In this document: positions 35,405-44,712 of the stretch, piece after piece
Layout: each line of letters begins with the position of its first letter
Numbering within the stretch: position 1 is the stretch's first letter
Assembly: GCF_014397785.1 (NCBI RefSeq)
Contig: NZ_VZQQ01000004.1
Span: 1 to 64,000, forward strand
Length of the DNA stretch: 64,000 bases
Source of the DNA: Paraburkholderia podalyriae
GTDB lineage: Bacteria > Pseudomonadota > Gammaproteobacteria > Burkholderiales > Burkholderiaceae
Reading direction: 5' to 3'
Notes under the pieces: model-generated
Databases searched by the model: none
Seen by the model: the letters and a program-made list of their open reading frames with translations, nothing else
Told to the model about the DNA's origin: nothing
Program-made: the position numbers and the translations under genes

Positions 35405-36421
35405 ATGACAATCATCAAATCGGCCCGGCTAGCCGCGGACGACGGGGCCGTCGCGCCGGAAAACATGGCCTCCCTACCGACCGGCGACGACGCCTTGTCC
35501 GCGCCCGGCGAGCGGCCGGGGCTGCACGCCGGTGCGCATGCCTCGCACGGGGAATCGCCGTCGACCGTGAGAAAGGTCAAGGAAGCGGCGAAAACGCTGT
35601 TGCCGGACGCCCTTTTCCTAAGCCTGTTACATCACAAATGCATTGGCCGCTATCCGAACCTGATTCGTCCAGTGACGTTCAACGAGAAGATCCTGCAGCG
35701 CAATCTTCACCCGGATCCGCGGTATATCGCGCTGACCGACAAGCTGCTGGTGCGCGAATATGTTGCCCGGAAGATCGGCGACCAGCATTTGATACCGCTA
35801 ATCGCGGCGCCCGATGCGTTCACGCCCGAAGTGTTCGACGCGCTCCCCGATGCTTTCGTGATGAAAGCCAATCACGGCAGCAGCTACGTCGAACTAGTGA
35901 GAAGCAAATCGGAGACCTCGTTCGAGAAGCTGAAGAAGCTCGCCGACCAATGGCTGCGCGCCGAATTCTATTACGTCGGGCGCGAGCGGCACTATCGGAA
36001 GATCAAGCCACGCATTTTCTTCGAGCAACTGCTGCTCGATCAGCGCGGCCAGATTCCGGCCGATTTCAAGCTGCACTGCTTCGGCGGGCGGCCCGGGCGG
36101 CCGATCATCTATATCCTCGTGATCTCGGATCGATTCGGTAACGCGACGCACGGCGACGTGTACGACATCGACTGGAATCATCTCGACATCGCAATCGGCG
36201 ACTACAAGCGCAGCGCGGCGCCCGCTCCGCGCCCGCCGCATCTGCAGGTCGTGCTCGATGTCGCGGCCCGTCTGTGCGAAGACTTCGACTACGTACGCGT
36301 CGACCTGTATGCGCCGGACAATCTCGTTTATTTCGGCGAACTGACGTTTACGCCCGGCGCGGGCGTGCTGCCCTTCACGCCGGACAGTATCGATTACGAG
36401 TGGGGCAAGCTGTTGGCCTGA
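35405..36421 (+). CDS. TupA-like ATP-grasp protein
   Basis: 338 aa, cytoplasmic. After a variable Ala/Gly-rich N-terminus (~50 residues) it matches the TupA-like ATP-grasp family: HHKCIGRYPNLIRPVTFNEKI, ALTDKLLVREYVARKIGDQHLIPL, FVMKANHGSSYVELV (lysine and Gly-rich loop) and a late DFDYVRVDLYAPDNLVYFGELTFTPGAG acidic metal site. The family is found in capsule and teichuronopeptide loci. It follows the AraC regulator by 60 bp, likely in one transcript. Together with the ATP-grasp gene at 18993 it brackets the exopolysaccharide cluster. Confidence 0.85.
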   Translation: MTIIKSARLAADDGAVAPENMASLPTGDDALSAPGERPGLHAGAHASHGESPSTVRKVKEAAKTLLPDALFLSLLHHKCIGRYPNLIRPVTFNEKILQRNLHPDPRYIALTDKLLVREYVARKIGDQHLIPLIAAPDAFTPEVFDALPDAFVMKANHGSSYVELVRSKSETSFEKLKKLADQWLRAEFYYVGRERHYRKIKPRIFFEQLLLDQRGQIPADFKLHCFGGRPGRPIIYILVISDRFGNATHGDVYDIDWNHLDIAIGDYKRSAAPAPRPPHLQVVLDVAARLCEDFDYVRVDLYAPDNLVYFGELTFTPGAGVLPFTPDSIDYEWGKLLA

Positions 36422-36470
36422 ACGCGCTTTCATGCGTAGATCGGTCCACCGCGGCGAGCGCGGCCGGCGA

Positions 36471-37187
36471 TCAAGCCGGCGACATGCCGTTTTTCAGCTT
36501 CGCGCCGTCGGCCTCGCGTGATGCCAGAAACGCCAGCAGCGCCTGCGCCGCTTCGCGCTGGCGCGCCGCCGTGCAGATCGCGGCGGTGAAGGTCGTCGTG
36601 GACTGGACGGCGGCCGGAAGCTCACCGAGCACGTCGACGCCCGGTACGTGAATCAATTCGCTCATCTGCTGAAAGCCAAGCGCGACTTCTCCACGCGCGA
36701 CGAGCGTGCCGACCGGCACCCCGGACGGCGCCTTCACGAGGCGCGACGCAATTTGCCCGGCAATGCCCCAGCGTTCGAACAGCTTCTGCAGATACGTGCC
36801 ACTCGGCCCCGTCGAGTAACCGATGCTGCGCGCACCGAGAATCGCGTCTCGCAGCGCCGCTTCGGTCGCGATGTCTGGGCGCGTTTCTCCGGCCGCGACC
36901 GCGACCGCGATGCCCGAGCGCGCCAGCCCGACGCGGCTCGTCGCATCGACGCGGCCTGCCGCCACGAGCCGCTCGATCGCGCCCGCGGCGAGCACGACGA
37001 CATCGAATACTTCGTCATCCTCGACACGGCGCGCCGCGTCGACGCCGCCAACCGATTCGATCGCGACGCCCTGCCCCGTGCGCCGCGCGTATGACGCGGC
37101 GAGTTCGGCCAGCACGCGGCGCGTGGCCATCGACGAAATACCGGTGATCGGCGCGCGCGTGGCTTGATCGTTGATTACTGGTACCAC
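36471..37187 (-). CDS. ModA-like substrate-binding-domain protein without signal peptide
   Basis: 238 aa with the type 2 periplasmic-binding fold of ModA-like proteins (ITGISSMATRRVLAELAASYARRTG, FDVVVLAAGAIERLVAAGRV, IGYSTGPSGTYLQKLFERWGI, GEVALGFQQMSELIHVPGVDVLGELP). No signal peptide precedes the domain, so it is probably cytoplasmic, and no ABC permease is nearby. It lies 5 bp after the CHA aldolase gene, the last gene of the meta-cleavage operon. Such orphan proteins occur beside protocatechuate/gallate genes, where a ligand-sensing role is possible; the function is unknown. Confidence 0.75.
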   Translation of the reverse strand: MVPVINDQATRAPITGISSMATRRVLAELAASYARRTGQGVAIESVGGVDAARRVEDDEVFDVVVLAAGAIERLVAAGRVDATSRVGLARSGIAVAVAAGETRPDIATEAALRDAILGARSIGYSTGPSGTYLQKLFERWGIAGQIASRLVKAPSGVPVGTLVARGEVALGFQQMSELIHVPGVDVLGELPAAVQSTTTFTAAICTAARQREAAQALLAFLASREADGAKLKNGMSPA

Positions 37188-37192
37188 GGCTG

Positions 37193-37876
37193 TCAGTCCT
37201 TGTAATGCAGTCCGGCCTGTTCGAGCGGCCCGCGCATGTCGTACATGTCGAGACCGAGCACGCCGGAGGCGAGTTTCGCGCGTTTAGCGGCTTCGTTGGC
37301 CTCGCGCGCCGCGGCCTTGTCGAGCACCGCCTGCGCGGCGGCCGCCGGCACCACGGCCACGCCATCGTCATCGGCGACGACGACGTCGCCCGGCGCAACG
37401 AGTGCGCCCGCGCACACGACCGGAATGTTCACCGAGCCGAGCGTCGCCTTGACCGTGCCTTTCGCGGAAATGGCCTTGCTCCAGACCGGGAAGTTCATTT
37501 CGGTTAGCACGCTGACGTCGCGCACGCCGGCGTCGATGATCAACGCATGCGCGCCGCGCGCCTTGAAGCTGGTTGCGAGCAGATCGCCGAAGTAGCCGTC
37601 AGTGCTCTCCGCGGTGACGCCCGCGACCACGACGTCGCCCGGCCGGATCTGTTCGGCCGCGACGTGCAGCATCCAGTTGTCGCCCGGTTGCAGCAGCACC
37701 GTGACGGCCGTGCCGCTCGCGCGCGCGCCGGTATAGATCGGACGCATATACGGTTTGAGCAGGCCCGTGCGGCCCATGGCTTCATGCACGGTGGCCGAAC
37801 CGAGCGCGCCGAGTTTCGCGGCAACGTCCGCATCCGCGCGCTGGACGTTGCGATAGACGACTCCGATTTCATACAT
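37193..37876 (-). CDS. ligK: 4-carboxy-4-hydroxy-2-oxoadipate (CHA) aldolase
   Basis: Class II pyruvate aldolase of RraA-like fold, 227 aa. It splits CHA into pyruvate and oxaloacetate at the end of the protocatechuate 4,5-cleavage and gallate pathways. The diagnostic D-X20-R-D motif is present: an Asp in [11 protein letters not shown], then twenty residues to the Arg-Asp of IDAGVRDV. Starts [13 protein letters not shown] at ATG 37876, 2 bp after the stop of the hydratase gene. HMG aldolase activity is usually shared by this enzyme. Context with the LigJ-type hydratase makes CHA the natural substrate. Confidence 0.9.
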   Translation of the reverse strand: MYEIGVVYRNVQRADADVAAKLGALGSATVHEAMGRTGLLKPYMRPIYTGARASGTAVTVLLQPGDNWMLHVAAEQIRPGDVVVAGVTAESTDGYFGDLLATSFKARGAHALIIDAGVRDVSVLTEMNFPVWSKAISAKGTVKATLGSVNIPVVCAGALVAPGDVVVADDDGVAVVPAAAAQAVLDKAAAREANEAAKRAKLASGVLGLDMYDMRGPLEQAGLHYKD

Positions 37877-37878
37877 GA

Positions 37879-38904
37879 TTACAGCCCCTTCGTTTTCAAC
37901 AAGGCATCGAGACGCGGATAGACCCGCCGCGCGTTCCCTTCGTAGATCTTGTGACGCTCTTCTACGTCGACGTGCGCCGCTTCGATATAACGCTTGGTGT
38001 CGTCGAAATAGTGACCGGTTTCCGGATCGATGCCGCGCACCGCGCCGATCATCTCGCTCGCGAACAGGATGTTGTCCACGGGAATCACGCGGCTGAGCAG
38101 ATCGATACCCGGCTGATGATAGACACAGGTGTCGAAAAACACATTGTTCAGCAGGTGATCCTTCAGCAACGGCTTTTTCAGTTCCTGCGCGAGGCCCCGG
38201 AAACGACCCCAGTGATACGGCACCGCGCCGCCGCCGTGCGGAATCACGAAACGCAGCGTCGGGAAATCGCGGAACAGGTCCGAGCTCAGGCATTGCATGA
38301 ACGCGGTGGTATCCGCATTCAGGTAGTGCGAACCCGTGGTGTGAAAGCAGGCATTGCAACTCGTGCTCACGTGAATCATCGCGGGAATGTCGTACTCGAC
38401 CATCTTCTCGTAGATCGGATACCAGTAGCGCTCAGACAGCGGCGGGCTGGTCCAGTGGCCCCCCGAAGGATCGGGATTCAGATTGATCGCGACGTTGCCG
38501 TACTGTTCGACGCATTTGACGAGTTCGGGAATACAGGTGGCCGCATCGACACCCGGGCTTTGCGGCAGCATCGCGGCCGGCACGAAGTTCTCGGGAAACA
38601 GCTGGCTCACGCGATAGCACAGTTCGTTGCAGATCGCGGCCCACGTGTTCGAGATTTCGAAGTCGCCGATGTGGTGCGCCATAAAGCTCGCGCGCGGACT
38701 GAAGATCGTCAGATCGAGACCGCGCTCGCGCATCAGTTTCAGCTGGTTGCTTTCGATCGACTCGCGCAGATCGTCGTCGCTGATCTGCAATTCCGACACC
38801 TTCGGCATCCCGGACGGATTCCTGATGCCTGCGATCTGGCGGTTACGCCACGTCTCCAACGCTTTGGGCGCGGTGGTGTAATGGCCGTGAATGTCGATGA
38901 TCAC
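37879..38904 (-). CDS. ligJ: 4-oxalomesaconate hydratase (LigJ type)
   Basis: Amidohydrolase-fold hydratase, 341 aa, converting 4-oxalomesaconate to CHA. The metal-binding start [27 protein letters not shown] and the later [25 protein letters not shown] and [20 protein letters not shown] are typical of LigJ. Distinct from the GalB-type hydratase of Pseudomonas. It sits between the MFS carrier and CHA aldolase. The ring-cleaving dioxygenase and the tautomerase are not in the window. Confidence 0.92.
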   Translation of the reverse strand: MIIDIHGHYTTAPKALETWRNRQIAGIRNPSGMPKVSELQISDDDLRESIESNQLKLMRERGLDLTIFSPRASFMAHHIGDFEISNTWAAICNELCYRVSQLFPENFVPAAMLPQSPGVDAATCIPELVKCVEQYGNVAINLNPDPSGGHWTSPPLSERYWYPIYEKMVEYDIPAMIHVSTSCNACFHTTGSHYLNADTTAFMQCLSSDLFRDFPTLRFVIPHGGGAVPYHWGRFRGLAQELKKPLLKDHLLNNVFFDTCVYHQPGIDLLSRVIPVDNILFASEMIGAVRGIDPETGHYFDDTKRYIEAAHVDVEERHKIYEGNARRVYPRLDALLKTKGL

Positions 38905-38975
38905 CGTGATTCCTCAGTAGATGAATTTGACCAGCGGCGCGCGCCGAACGCTCGCGCGCCGCGTTCCTGCCTGCG

Positions 38976-40334
38976 TCAATGCGCAGTATTCGGCTGGGCC
39001 ACCGCTTCGCCGCCGCCCACACGCTGGCTCGCCAGGATGGCGGTGGCGGCCAGCGTGGCGGGAATCGCGAGCATCGCCAGGATCGCGCCGAACTGCCAGC
39101 CGAGGCCGAGCAGCGCGCCGCCGATCGCCGAGCCGAAGATGCTGCCGAAGCGGCCCATGCCGAGCATCCAGCTCACACCGGTCGCGCGCGCAACGGTCGG
39201 GTAACGGCCGGGCGCAAATGCGTTCAGGCCGGTTTGCGCGCCGCTCATGCAGAAGCCCGCGGCAAACACGAGCAGGGCGAGCGACGAAGACAGCGCACCG
39301 ATGTAGCCGAGCCCGAGCACGCACAGTGCCCCGCCGATATACGCGGCGCTGATGACCGGCGCCGGACGCGTCTTGTCCATGATCCAGCCGACGAGGATCG
39401 CGCCGATCGTACCGCCGATCTGGAACATCGCCGTGACGTTGGCCGCGGTCGTGACGGACAGACCCGCGTCCTTCATCAGCGTCGGCAGCCAGCCGGTCAG
39501 CAGATAGATCACGAGCAGGCCCATGAAATATGTGACCCATAGCGCGATCGTCATCGAGCCATAACCTTGCAAGAACAGCACGCCGATAGGCTTGCAAGTC
39601 GGCAGCGGCGGTTCGCTCGACACGAACACTTCATTGCCGGTGAAGTGCACGCCGCACACCCGGCCGAGCACCTTGCCGATGCGCTGCGCAGGCGCACCGC
39701 GCACCGCGAGCAGACGGGCCGACTCAGGCAGCAGCCAGATCTGGAACGGGATCAGCACGAGCGGCAGCGCGCCGCCGAATATCAGCACCGAGCGCCAGCC
39801 ATGAACCGGAATCAGCCAGCCGGCTGCGAAGCCGATCAATGCCGAGCCGAGATTGAAGCCCGTAAACATCACGGTGATCAGCAACGCGCGCTTGCGTTGC
39901 GGCGCGTACTCGGACAGCAGCGTCGTCGAGTTCGGCATTGCGGCACCCAGGCCGATACCGCTCAACAGACGCAGCGCCGCCATCGAAAACGGCGATTGCG
40001 TGAACGCGGTTGCGATCGTGAACACGCCGAACACAAACACCGACGTAATCAACACCCACTTGCGGCCGATGCGGTCCGACGCCGGACCCGCGAACAATGC
40101 GCCGATCACGAGACCGATCGGCGCCGCGCTCATCACGAGCCCGAATTCAGGGCGCGAAATCGCCCATTCATGAATGATGGACGGCGCGACGAAACCCATG
40201 ATCGCGACGTCCATTCCGTCGGCGGTTACGATCAGAAAGCACAGCGCTACCAATAGCCACTGGTAGCGCGAAATAGGCCGTTCGTCGATGAACGCCTTGA
40301 TATCAATCCGGTTACCGCTGGTAGTACTCGTCAT
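38976..40334 (-). CDS. MFS aromatic acid:H+ symporter (gallate/protocatechuate carrier candidate)
   Basis: Inner-membrane carrier, 452 aa, twelve segments. Carries the AAHS motif LIVTADGMDVAIMGFVAPSI, GPASDRIGRKWVLI in loop 2-3 and PESARLLAVRG in the central loop. ATG 40334 follows AGGAGAG. As first gene of the operon with the LigJ hydratase and CHA aldolase, it probably imports gallate, protocatechuate or a related acid. About 40% of positions look shared with the carrier at 5524-6882, judged by eye only. Confidence 0.9.
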   Translation of the reverse strand: MTSTTSGNRIDIKAFIDERPISRYQWLLVALCFLIVTADGMDVAIMGFVAPSIIHEWAISRPEFGLVMSAAPIGLVIGALFAGPASDRIGRKWVLITSVFVFGVFTIATAFTQSPFSMAALRLLSGIGLGAAMPNSTTLLSEYAPQRKRALLITVMFTGFNLGSALIGFAAGWLIPVHGWRSVLIFGGALPLVLIPFQIWLLPESARLLAVRGAPAQRIGKVLGRVCGVHFTGNEVFVSSEPPLPTCKPIGVLFLQGYGSMTIALWVTYFMGLLVIYLLTGWLPTLMKDAGLSVTTAANVTAMFQIGGTIGAILVGWIMDKTRPAPVISAAYIGGALCVLGLGYIGALSSSLALLVFAAGFCMSGAQTGLNAFAPGRYPTVARATGVSWMLGMGRFGSIFGSAIGGALLGLGWQFGAILAMLAIPATLAATAILASQRVGGGEAVAQPNTAH

Positions 40335-41284
40335 CGAAACTCTCCTGTCTCCTTCATTGGTCTCATCGCGCGCCCGAAGCGGGTTGCTTCGCAAACTACG
40401 TCGATCCCGTAACCATCGTGGCGATGGGTCCTTACACGCCATACTCAAGTAACTGACGTGAAGGTACGTTTCGTCTTTCGCGGGCCAAAGCGCGGGTTAA
40501 CCATGTGATCGAAGCGAGTATCCGCATTTTCACCGTTCCGCATAGCGCCGGCGAAGCGGGGCCGATTCGCGCAAAGCCCCGTCGGACAAGCGCTCAGGTC
40601 AGACCGCAGGCCCTTGGCAGCGGGCTCGCCGAGTGCGACTTTGTGCACACTCTGATAAACACAACAGATGACTCGGGAACGAACTCGCATAACCGGTGTA
40701 CCTGGCGACCGCCGGGTACGGATAGACCGGACGCGACGCCGTCACGTTGCTCGACGAATCGGTCTGATACGCCATCACGGAAGTCGGCACCTTGGCTTCT
40801 TCGGCGGCTCTCCGATACGCCGGCTCGTCCATCCAGATTACGCTCGGCACCATCGACATCTTGTGCGACTGCACGCCATAACTTTTTTAGATGCGAAAAG
40901 AAACAAATTGAAATGCATTGGGCCGCGATGAGTCGCGCTGAGATTTTCGAGTACTTCTTCGATCCCTATTGATCCGACGCGAACATAAAACTTTTATCTT
41001 TCAATGAACTACGACGCATACCAGGAAATGATGTGATCAGCGCGCCGCCGTTCGAGTTCGCATAAACCCCGCGATGTCAAACAGCCTGCTGTTCAATCAG
41101 TTGCGCTTTTCGGACCGGCCGCGCCACTTCCTCATGAACATCGCGCCGACTATATTGAGCCCCGTTCACCGGTGCTCGACTTGTTTTGCACCACGAAGAC
41201 CAACCGAGATCTTCGTGATCCGCCAAGACGGCACAGCTATACGGCTTCGTTTGGCAAAGCTAAATATAAACGGAGATCATTTCG
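40335..41284. other. intergenic region with decayed genes upstream of porin
   Basis: About 950 bp without an intact gene. It contains the tannase-like C-terminal remnant (40643-40874, minus) and presumably the promoter of the MFS operon. The stretch 40880-41284 becomes AT-richer and holds a purine-rich ribosome site (GGAGATC) just before the porin ATG. Short frames on both strands have no recognisable content. Confidence 0.5.
40643..40874 (-). pseudogene. C-terminal remnant resembling tannase/feruloyl esterase
   Basis: The minus-strand frame reads VPTSVMAYQTDSSSNV followed by TASRPVYPYPAVARYTG. This resembles the conserved C-terminal block of tannase/feruloyl-esterase family proteins (TRP.YPYP..A.Y.G). 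The usual following SGD...DAANF segment is replaced by unrelated sequence, and nothing upstream extends it. A tannase would release gallate from gallotannin, matching the gallate-type genes downstream. The match is short, so this stays tentative. Confidence 0.4.
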
Positions 41285-42378
41285 ATGAAGAAGACGCAGA
41301 TCGCGCTCGCCGTTCTCGCGAGTACCTCGATGTCGACGGCAGCGCATGCGCAAAGCAGCGTCACCCTCTTCGGCCTCATGGATACCGGGGTGACGTATGT
41401 GAGCAACCAGGGGGCAAAAGCAACATCAAGATGGATGACGGCGTCAACGGCCCGAACCTGTGGGGCATCAGAGGTTCGGAAGATCTCGGCGGTGGCACCA
41501 AGGCCATCTTCGAGCTCGTGAACCAGTAGCAGTTGAACAACGGGCAATTCATGCCTAATTCGAGCTTGTTCAGGCGTCTTTCGTACATGGGGCTCGTCAA
41601 CGATCGCCTCGGCCAGTTCACGCTCGGTAACCAGTACGACTTCATGACGGACTCGCTGTTCGCCAGCGGTAACGATCCCGCCAACGTTTCCGGCCACTTC
41701 TACGCATTCCGCGCGGGTCCGTTCCAGAAACTCGCTCTGCCGCAGAATCCGACCGGCGCCTTCGACTGGGACCGCATGACCGGCGTCAGTCTCAATGACT
41801 CCGTCAAATATCAGTCGCCAGTGTTCGGCGGGTTCAGCGCGGGCGCGATGTATGGCTTCGGCAACGTATCGGGCTCCATCGGCGCGGGCAATGCGACCAG
41901 CTTCGCGCTCAACTATGCGGCGAATTCTTTCGGCGCCAACGCCGCCTATACGAATGTGAAGTACTACACCGCGGGCTCGCCGCAGGTCAGCGTGCGTAAC
42001 AGGGGTCTCGGCGTGCACTACCGGTTCGGTGCGTGGTTCACCAACGCGCTGTTCACGACCGTGCACAACTCGGCGAATGGCTGCTCGGTCTATGAAGGCT
42101 CGGTCGGTGCGCAGTACCGGTTCACACCGGCACTCACCACGGGCGCGTCGTATATGTACATGAAGGGCAATTCGGTCGTCGACAATAATCGCGCTCACCA
42201 GGTCGCGGCGATCGTCGACTACTCGCTGTCGACGCGCACGAGCGTCTATGTGATGGGCCTGTATCAGCGCGCAAGCTCGGGTGGCCTGGCGCAGATCAAC
42301 GGCATGAACAGCGCGAAGGGCGCGTCGAGCGGCCAGACGCAGGCAATCGCACGCGTCGGCTTGCATACGCACTTCTGA
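41285..42378 (+). pseudogene. Gram-negative outer-membrane porin (OmpC-like), frameshifted and with an internal stop
   Basis: The signal peptide MKKTQIALAVLASTSMSTAAHAQ and first strand SSVTLFGLMDTGVTYV are in one frame. The continuation GKSNIKMDDGVNGPNLWGIRG is in another. One G appears missing in the G run at 41410-41414 (five present, six needed). An in-frame TAG at 41527-41529 then interrupts ...FELVNQ/QLNNGQF.... The remaining strands run on to the classical porin C-terminus ending in Phe (VGLHTHF). Trimeric Burkholderia porins are ~360-390 aa and this matches in length. Either a pseudogene or, in part, a sequencing error. It lies beside the aromatic-acid carrier operon. Confidence 0.88.
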
Positions 42379-42397
42379 TTCAACAAGTATTCGTGAA

Positions 42398-42438
42398 TGG
42401 CCTGAAGGGCGAAGCCGCCACTCAGGTCATTTTTATTT
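42398..42438 (+). terminator. rho-independent terminator after the porin
   Basis: TGGCCTGA pairs with TCAGGTCA (one G-U), with an inner GGGC/GCC pairing, and is followed by a T-rich run (TTTTATTTT) on the plus strand. It lies 20 bp after the porin stop. Confidence 0.75.
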
Positions 42439-42669
42439 TGCGGCGGCATAACGCGCCCCATCGCCCGGTGAAACCACCGAACCCTCCGCGCTGCAACCTT
42501 CGAGCCAGCGTCTGCCCCGTGGTCAGGAATGTCGCATGCTGCGTTTCCCACGGCGGGACGGCGTTCCTGTGCGATGTGAATCCGTACCGACGCCGACGGC
42601 ATCCGCGTTGACGGCTCCCGCGGCACCGGAATGATCGTCAACAAGCATGGAGCGGTCTTGAGGCACAAC

Positions 42670-43251
42670 ATGATTCAACCCGGATGGGTGCGAATTACGC
42701 ACTGGATCAATGCTGTCGCGGTCGTGCTGATGGTAATGAGCGGCTGGCAGATTTACGACGCGTCGCCGATCTTTCCCGCAATTGAGTTTCCACCTTCGAT
42801 CACGCTTGGCGGCTGGCTCGCCGGAGCGCTGCAATGGCATTTCGCGGTGATGTGGCTGCTGGTCGCCAATTTCATCGTCTATCTGGCGCTGAATCTGGCG
42901 ACCGGACGCTTTCGACGCAAGCTGCTGCCTGTCCGGCCGAAACAGCTGGCCGCCGATCTGCTCGCTGCGCTGCGCGGGCGCCTGAAACACGACGACCTCG
43001 CGCACTACAACTCGGTGCAAAAGTTCGCCTATCTCGTCGTGATCGCGGACATCCTGCTGATCGTGTTGTCGGGGCTCGCCATTTGGAAGTCGGTGCAGTT
43101 CCCGCTGCTGCGCACGCTGATGGGCGGATATGACAACGCGCGCGTGGTGCACTTCATGTGTATGAGCGTACTGGTGGCGTTTTTCGTCATTCACGTTGCG
43201 ATGGTTGCGCTCGTGCCGCGCTCACTGCTGCTGATGCTACGCGGACGGTAA
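42670..43251 (+). CDS. membrane cytochrome b (cytochrome b561/thiosulfate-reductase-like)
   Basis: 193 aa with four membrane segments. Heme-ligand histidines are visible in RITHWINAVAVVLM, LQWHFAVMWLLV, ARVVHFMCMSV and FFVIHVAMVAL, the pattern of two-heme cytochrome b subunits. ATG 42670 is preferred over ATG 42631 because GAGG lies at good spacing before it. The stop is 3 bp from the molybdoenzyme gene. It would pass electrons between the quinone pool and that periplasmic enzyme. Confidence 0.85.
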   Translation: MIQPGWVRITHWINAVAVVLMVMSGWQIYDASPIFPAIEFPPSITLGGWLAGALQWHFAVMWLLVANFIVYLALNLATGRFRRKLLPVRPKQLAADLLAALRGRLKHDDLAHYNSVQKFAYLVVIADILLIVLSGLAIWKSVQFPLLRTLMGGYDNARVVHFMCMSVLVAFFVIHVAMVALVPRSLLLMLRGR

Positions 43252-43254
43252 ATC

Positions 43255-44049
43255 ATGACGATCCGAAAACGAACCGCGCAACAAGGCACCTTCCTCGCGA
43301 CGCATGGCGAATCGATCATTCGCGATGCTCAGCGCGAACTCAAATCGCCTGCGCGCCGGCTGTTCGGCCGGCGGCTGCTGACGTTAGGCGGCATCGCGCT
43401 GCTGTCCGGTTGCGATCTGACCGACGACAAGGCGGTGAACACCGCGCTGCGCCGCATCTCGTTCTTCAACGACGACGTGCAGGCACTGCTGTTCGATCCG
43501 AACAAGCTGGCGCCCACGTATCCGGCATCGATGATCACACGGCCGTTTCCGTTCAATGCGTTCTATGGCGTCGACGAGGTGCCCGAGATCGATGCCGCGA
43601 CCTACCGTCTGCAGGTCAGCGGCCTCGCGCACGGCAAGCGTACGTGGGCGCTCGACGAACTGCGCGCGCTGCCGCAGGAAAGCCAGATCACGCGTCTTAT
43701 CTGTGTCGAAGGATGGAGCGCGATCGGTCGCTGGGGCGGCGTGCGCTTTTCCGAATTCCTGCGCCGCGCGGGTGCGGACACGAGTGCAAAGTACGTGTCG
43801 CTTCATTGCGCGGATTACAACTACTGGACGAGCATCGACATGCCGACGGCGCTCCACCCGCAGACGCTGCTCACGCTGACTTACGACGGCGACGTGCTGC
43901 CGCCGAAATATGGCTTCCCGATAAGGCTGCGCGTGCCGACCAAGCTCGGCTTCAAGAATCCCAAGCATGTCGTCGCTATCGAGATCACGAACCAGTATCC
44001 GGGCGGCTATTGGGAGAACCAGGGCTACAACTGGTTCAGCGGCTCGTGA
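43255..44049 (+). CDS. molybdopterin-dependent oxidoreductase, sulfite oxidase/MsrP-like, Tat lipoprotein candidate
   Basis: 264 aa. The twin-arginine motif (FGRRLLTLGGIALLSGC) ends in a lipobox-like LLSGC, so it is probably a Tat-exported, possibly lipid-anchored protein. The sulfite-oxidase fold is marked by RLICVEGWSAIGRWGGVRFSEFL, where the Cys ligates molybdenum, and by a late RLRVPTKLGFKNPKHVVAIEI. MsrP normally pairs with the heme protein MsrQ; here the partner is a different cytochrome b family. The substrate (sulfite, sulfoxide or other) cannot be told. Confidence 0.85.
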   Translation: MTIRKRTAQQGTFLATHGESIIRDAQRELKSPARRLFGRRLLTLGGIALLSGCDLTDDKAVNTALRRISFFNDDVQALLFDPNKLAPTYPASMITRPFPFNAFYGVDEVPEIDAATYRLQVSGLAHGKRTWALDELRALPQESQITRLICVEGWSAIGRWGGVRFSEFLRRAGADTSAKYVSLHCADYNYWTSIDMPTALHPQTLLTLTYDGDVLPPKYGFPIRLRVPTKLGFKNPKHVVAIEITNQYPGGYWENQGYNWFSGS

Positions 44050-44097
44050 CGCAATGAGGTTTTTCTCCTTCCATCAACCATCCCGTTAGGAGTTCCT

Positions 44098-44712
44098 ATG
44101 TCATTCCTCATCAAATCAGGCGCAGCCTTGTTGACCGCAACGCTCGTGAGCGCTGCTTTCGCGCAGGCGCCAGCCACGAACCCCGCGCGCATCCGGGGCG
44201 AAATCGTGTCGCACGACGGTGACACGCTCAAAGTCCATCGACGCAGCGGCGATACTGTGTCGATCGATACGAAGCCGGCAGCGAGCGTTTCGGCTGTGAA
44301 GACGATGCAGCTATCGGATATCAAGCCGGGCACATTTATCGGCACGGCTGCAACCACGGGCACCGACGGCAAGCTGACAGCAACGGAAGTGGTCGTGTTC
44401 CCAGAGTCCGCGCGCGGCACGGGTGAAGGACATTACGCGTGGGACTTGGGCCCGAAAAGCTCGATGACGAACGCGAATGTCGACACCGTCGTGCAGAGCA
44501 CGAGCGGCCGGGATCTGAAGCTGTCGTACAAGGGCGGCAGCAATGTGGTGACGGTGCCGCCCAACGTGCCCATCGTCACGTTCACGCCCGCGGAGCGCAG
44601 CGACCTTACGCCGGGCAAGAAGGTGTTCATAGTCGCTACGCCCGCGTCGCAGGGGACTTATGTTGCGCAACGCGTCGTGGTCGAAAAGGACGGCGTGGTG
44701 CCGCCGATGTGA
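44098..44712 (+). CDS. periplasmic DUF5666-like hypothetical protein
   Basis: 204 aa with a Sec signal (MSFLIKSGAALLTATLVSAAFAQ). The mature part is beta-rich: RIRGEIVSHDGDTLKVHRRSGDTVSIDT and SDIKPGTFIGTAATTGTDGKLTATEVVVFPE resemble the OB-like DUF5666 repeat, and a second half repeats the theme (LTPGKKVFIVATPAS). TTAGGAG precedes ATG 44098. It follows the molybdoenzyme by 48 bp and is probably co-transcribed. Role unknown. Confidence 0.75.
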   Translation: MSFLIKSGAALLTATLVSAAFAQAPATNPARIRGEIVSHDGDTLKVHRRSGDTVSIDTKPAASVSAVKTMQLSDIKPGTFIGTAATTGTDGKLTATEVVVFPESARGTGEGHYAWDLGPKSSMTNANVDTVVQSTSGRDLKLSYKGGSNVVTVPPNVPIVTFTPAERSDLTPGKKVFIVATPASQGTYVAQRVVVEKDGVVPPM

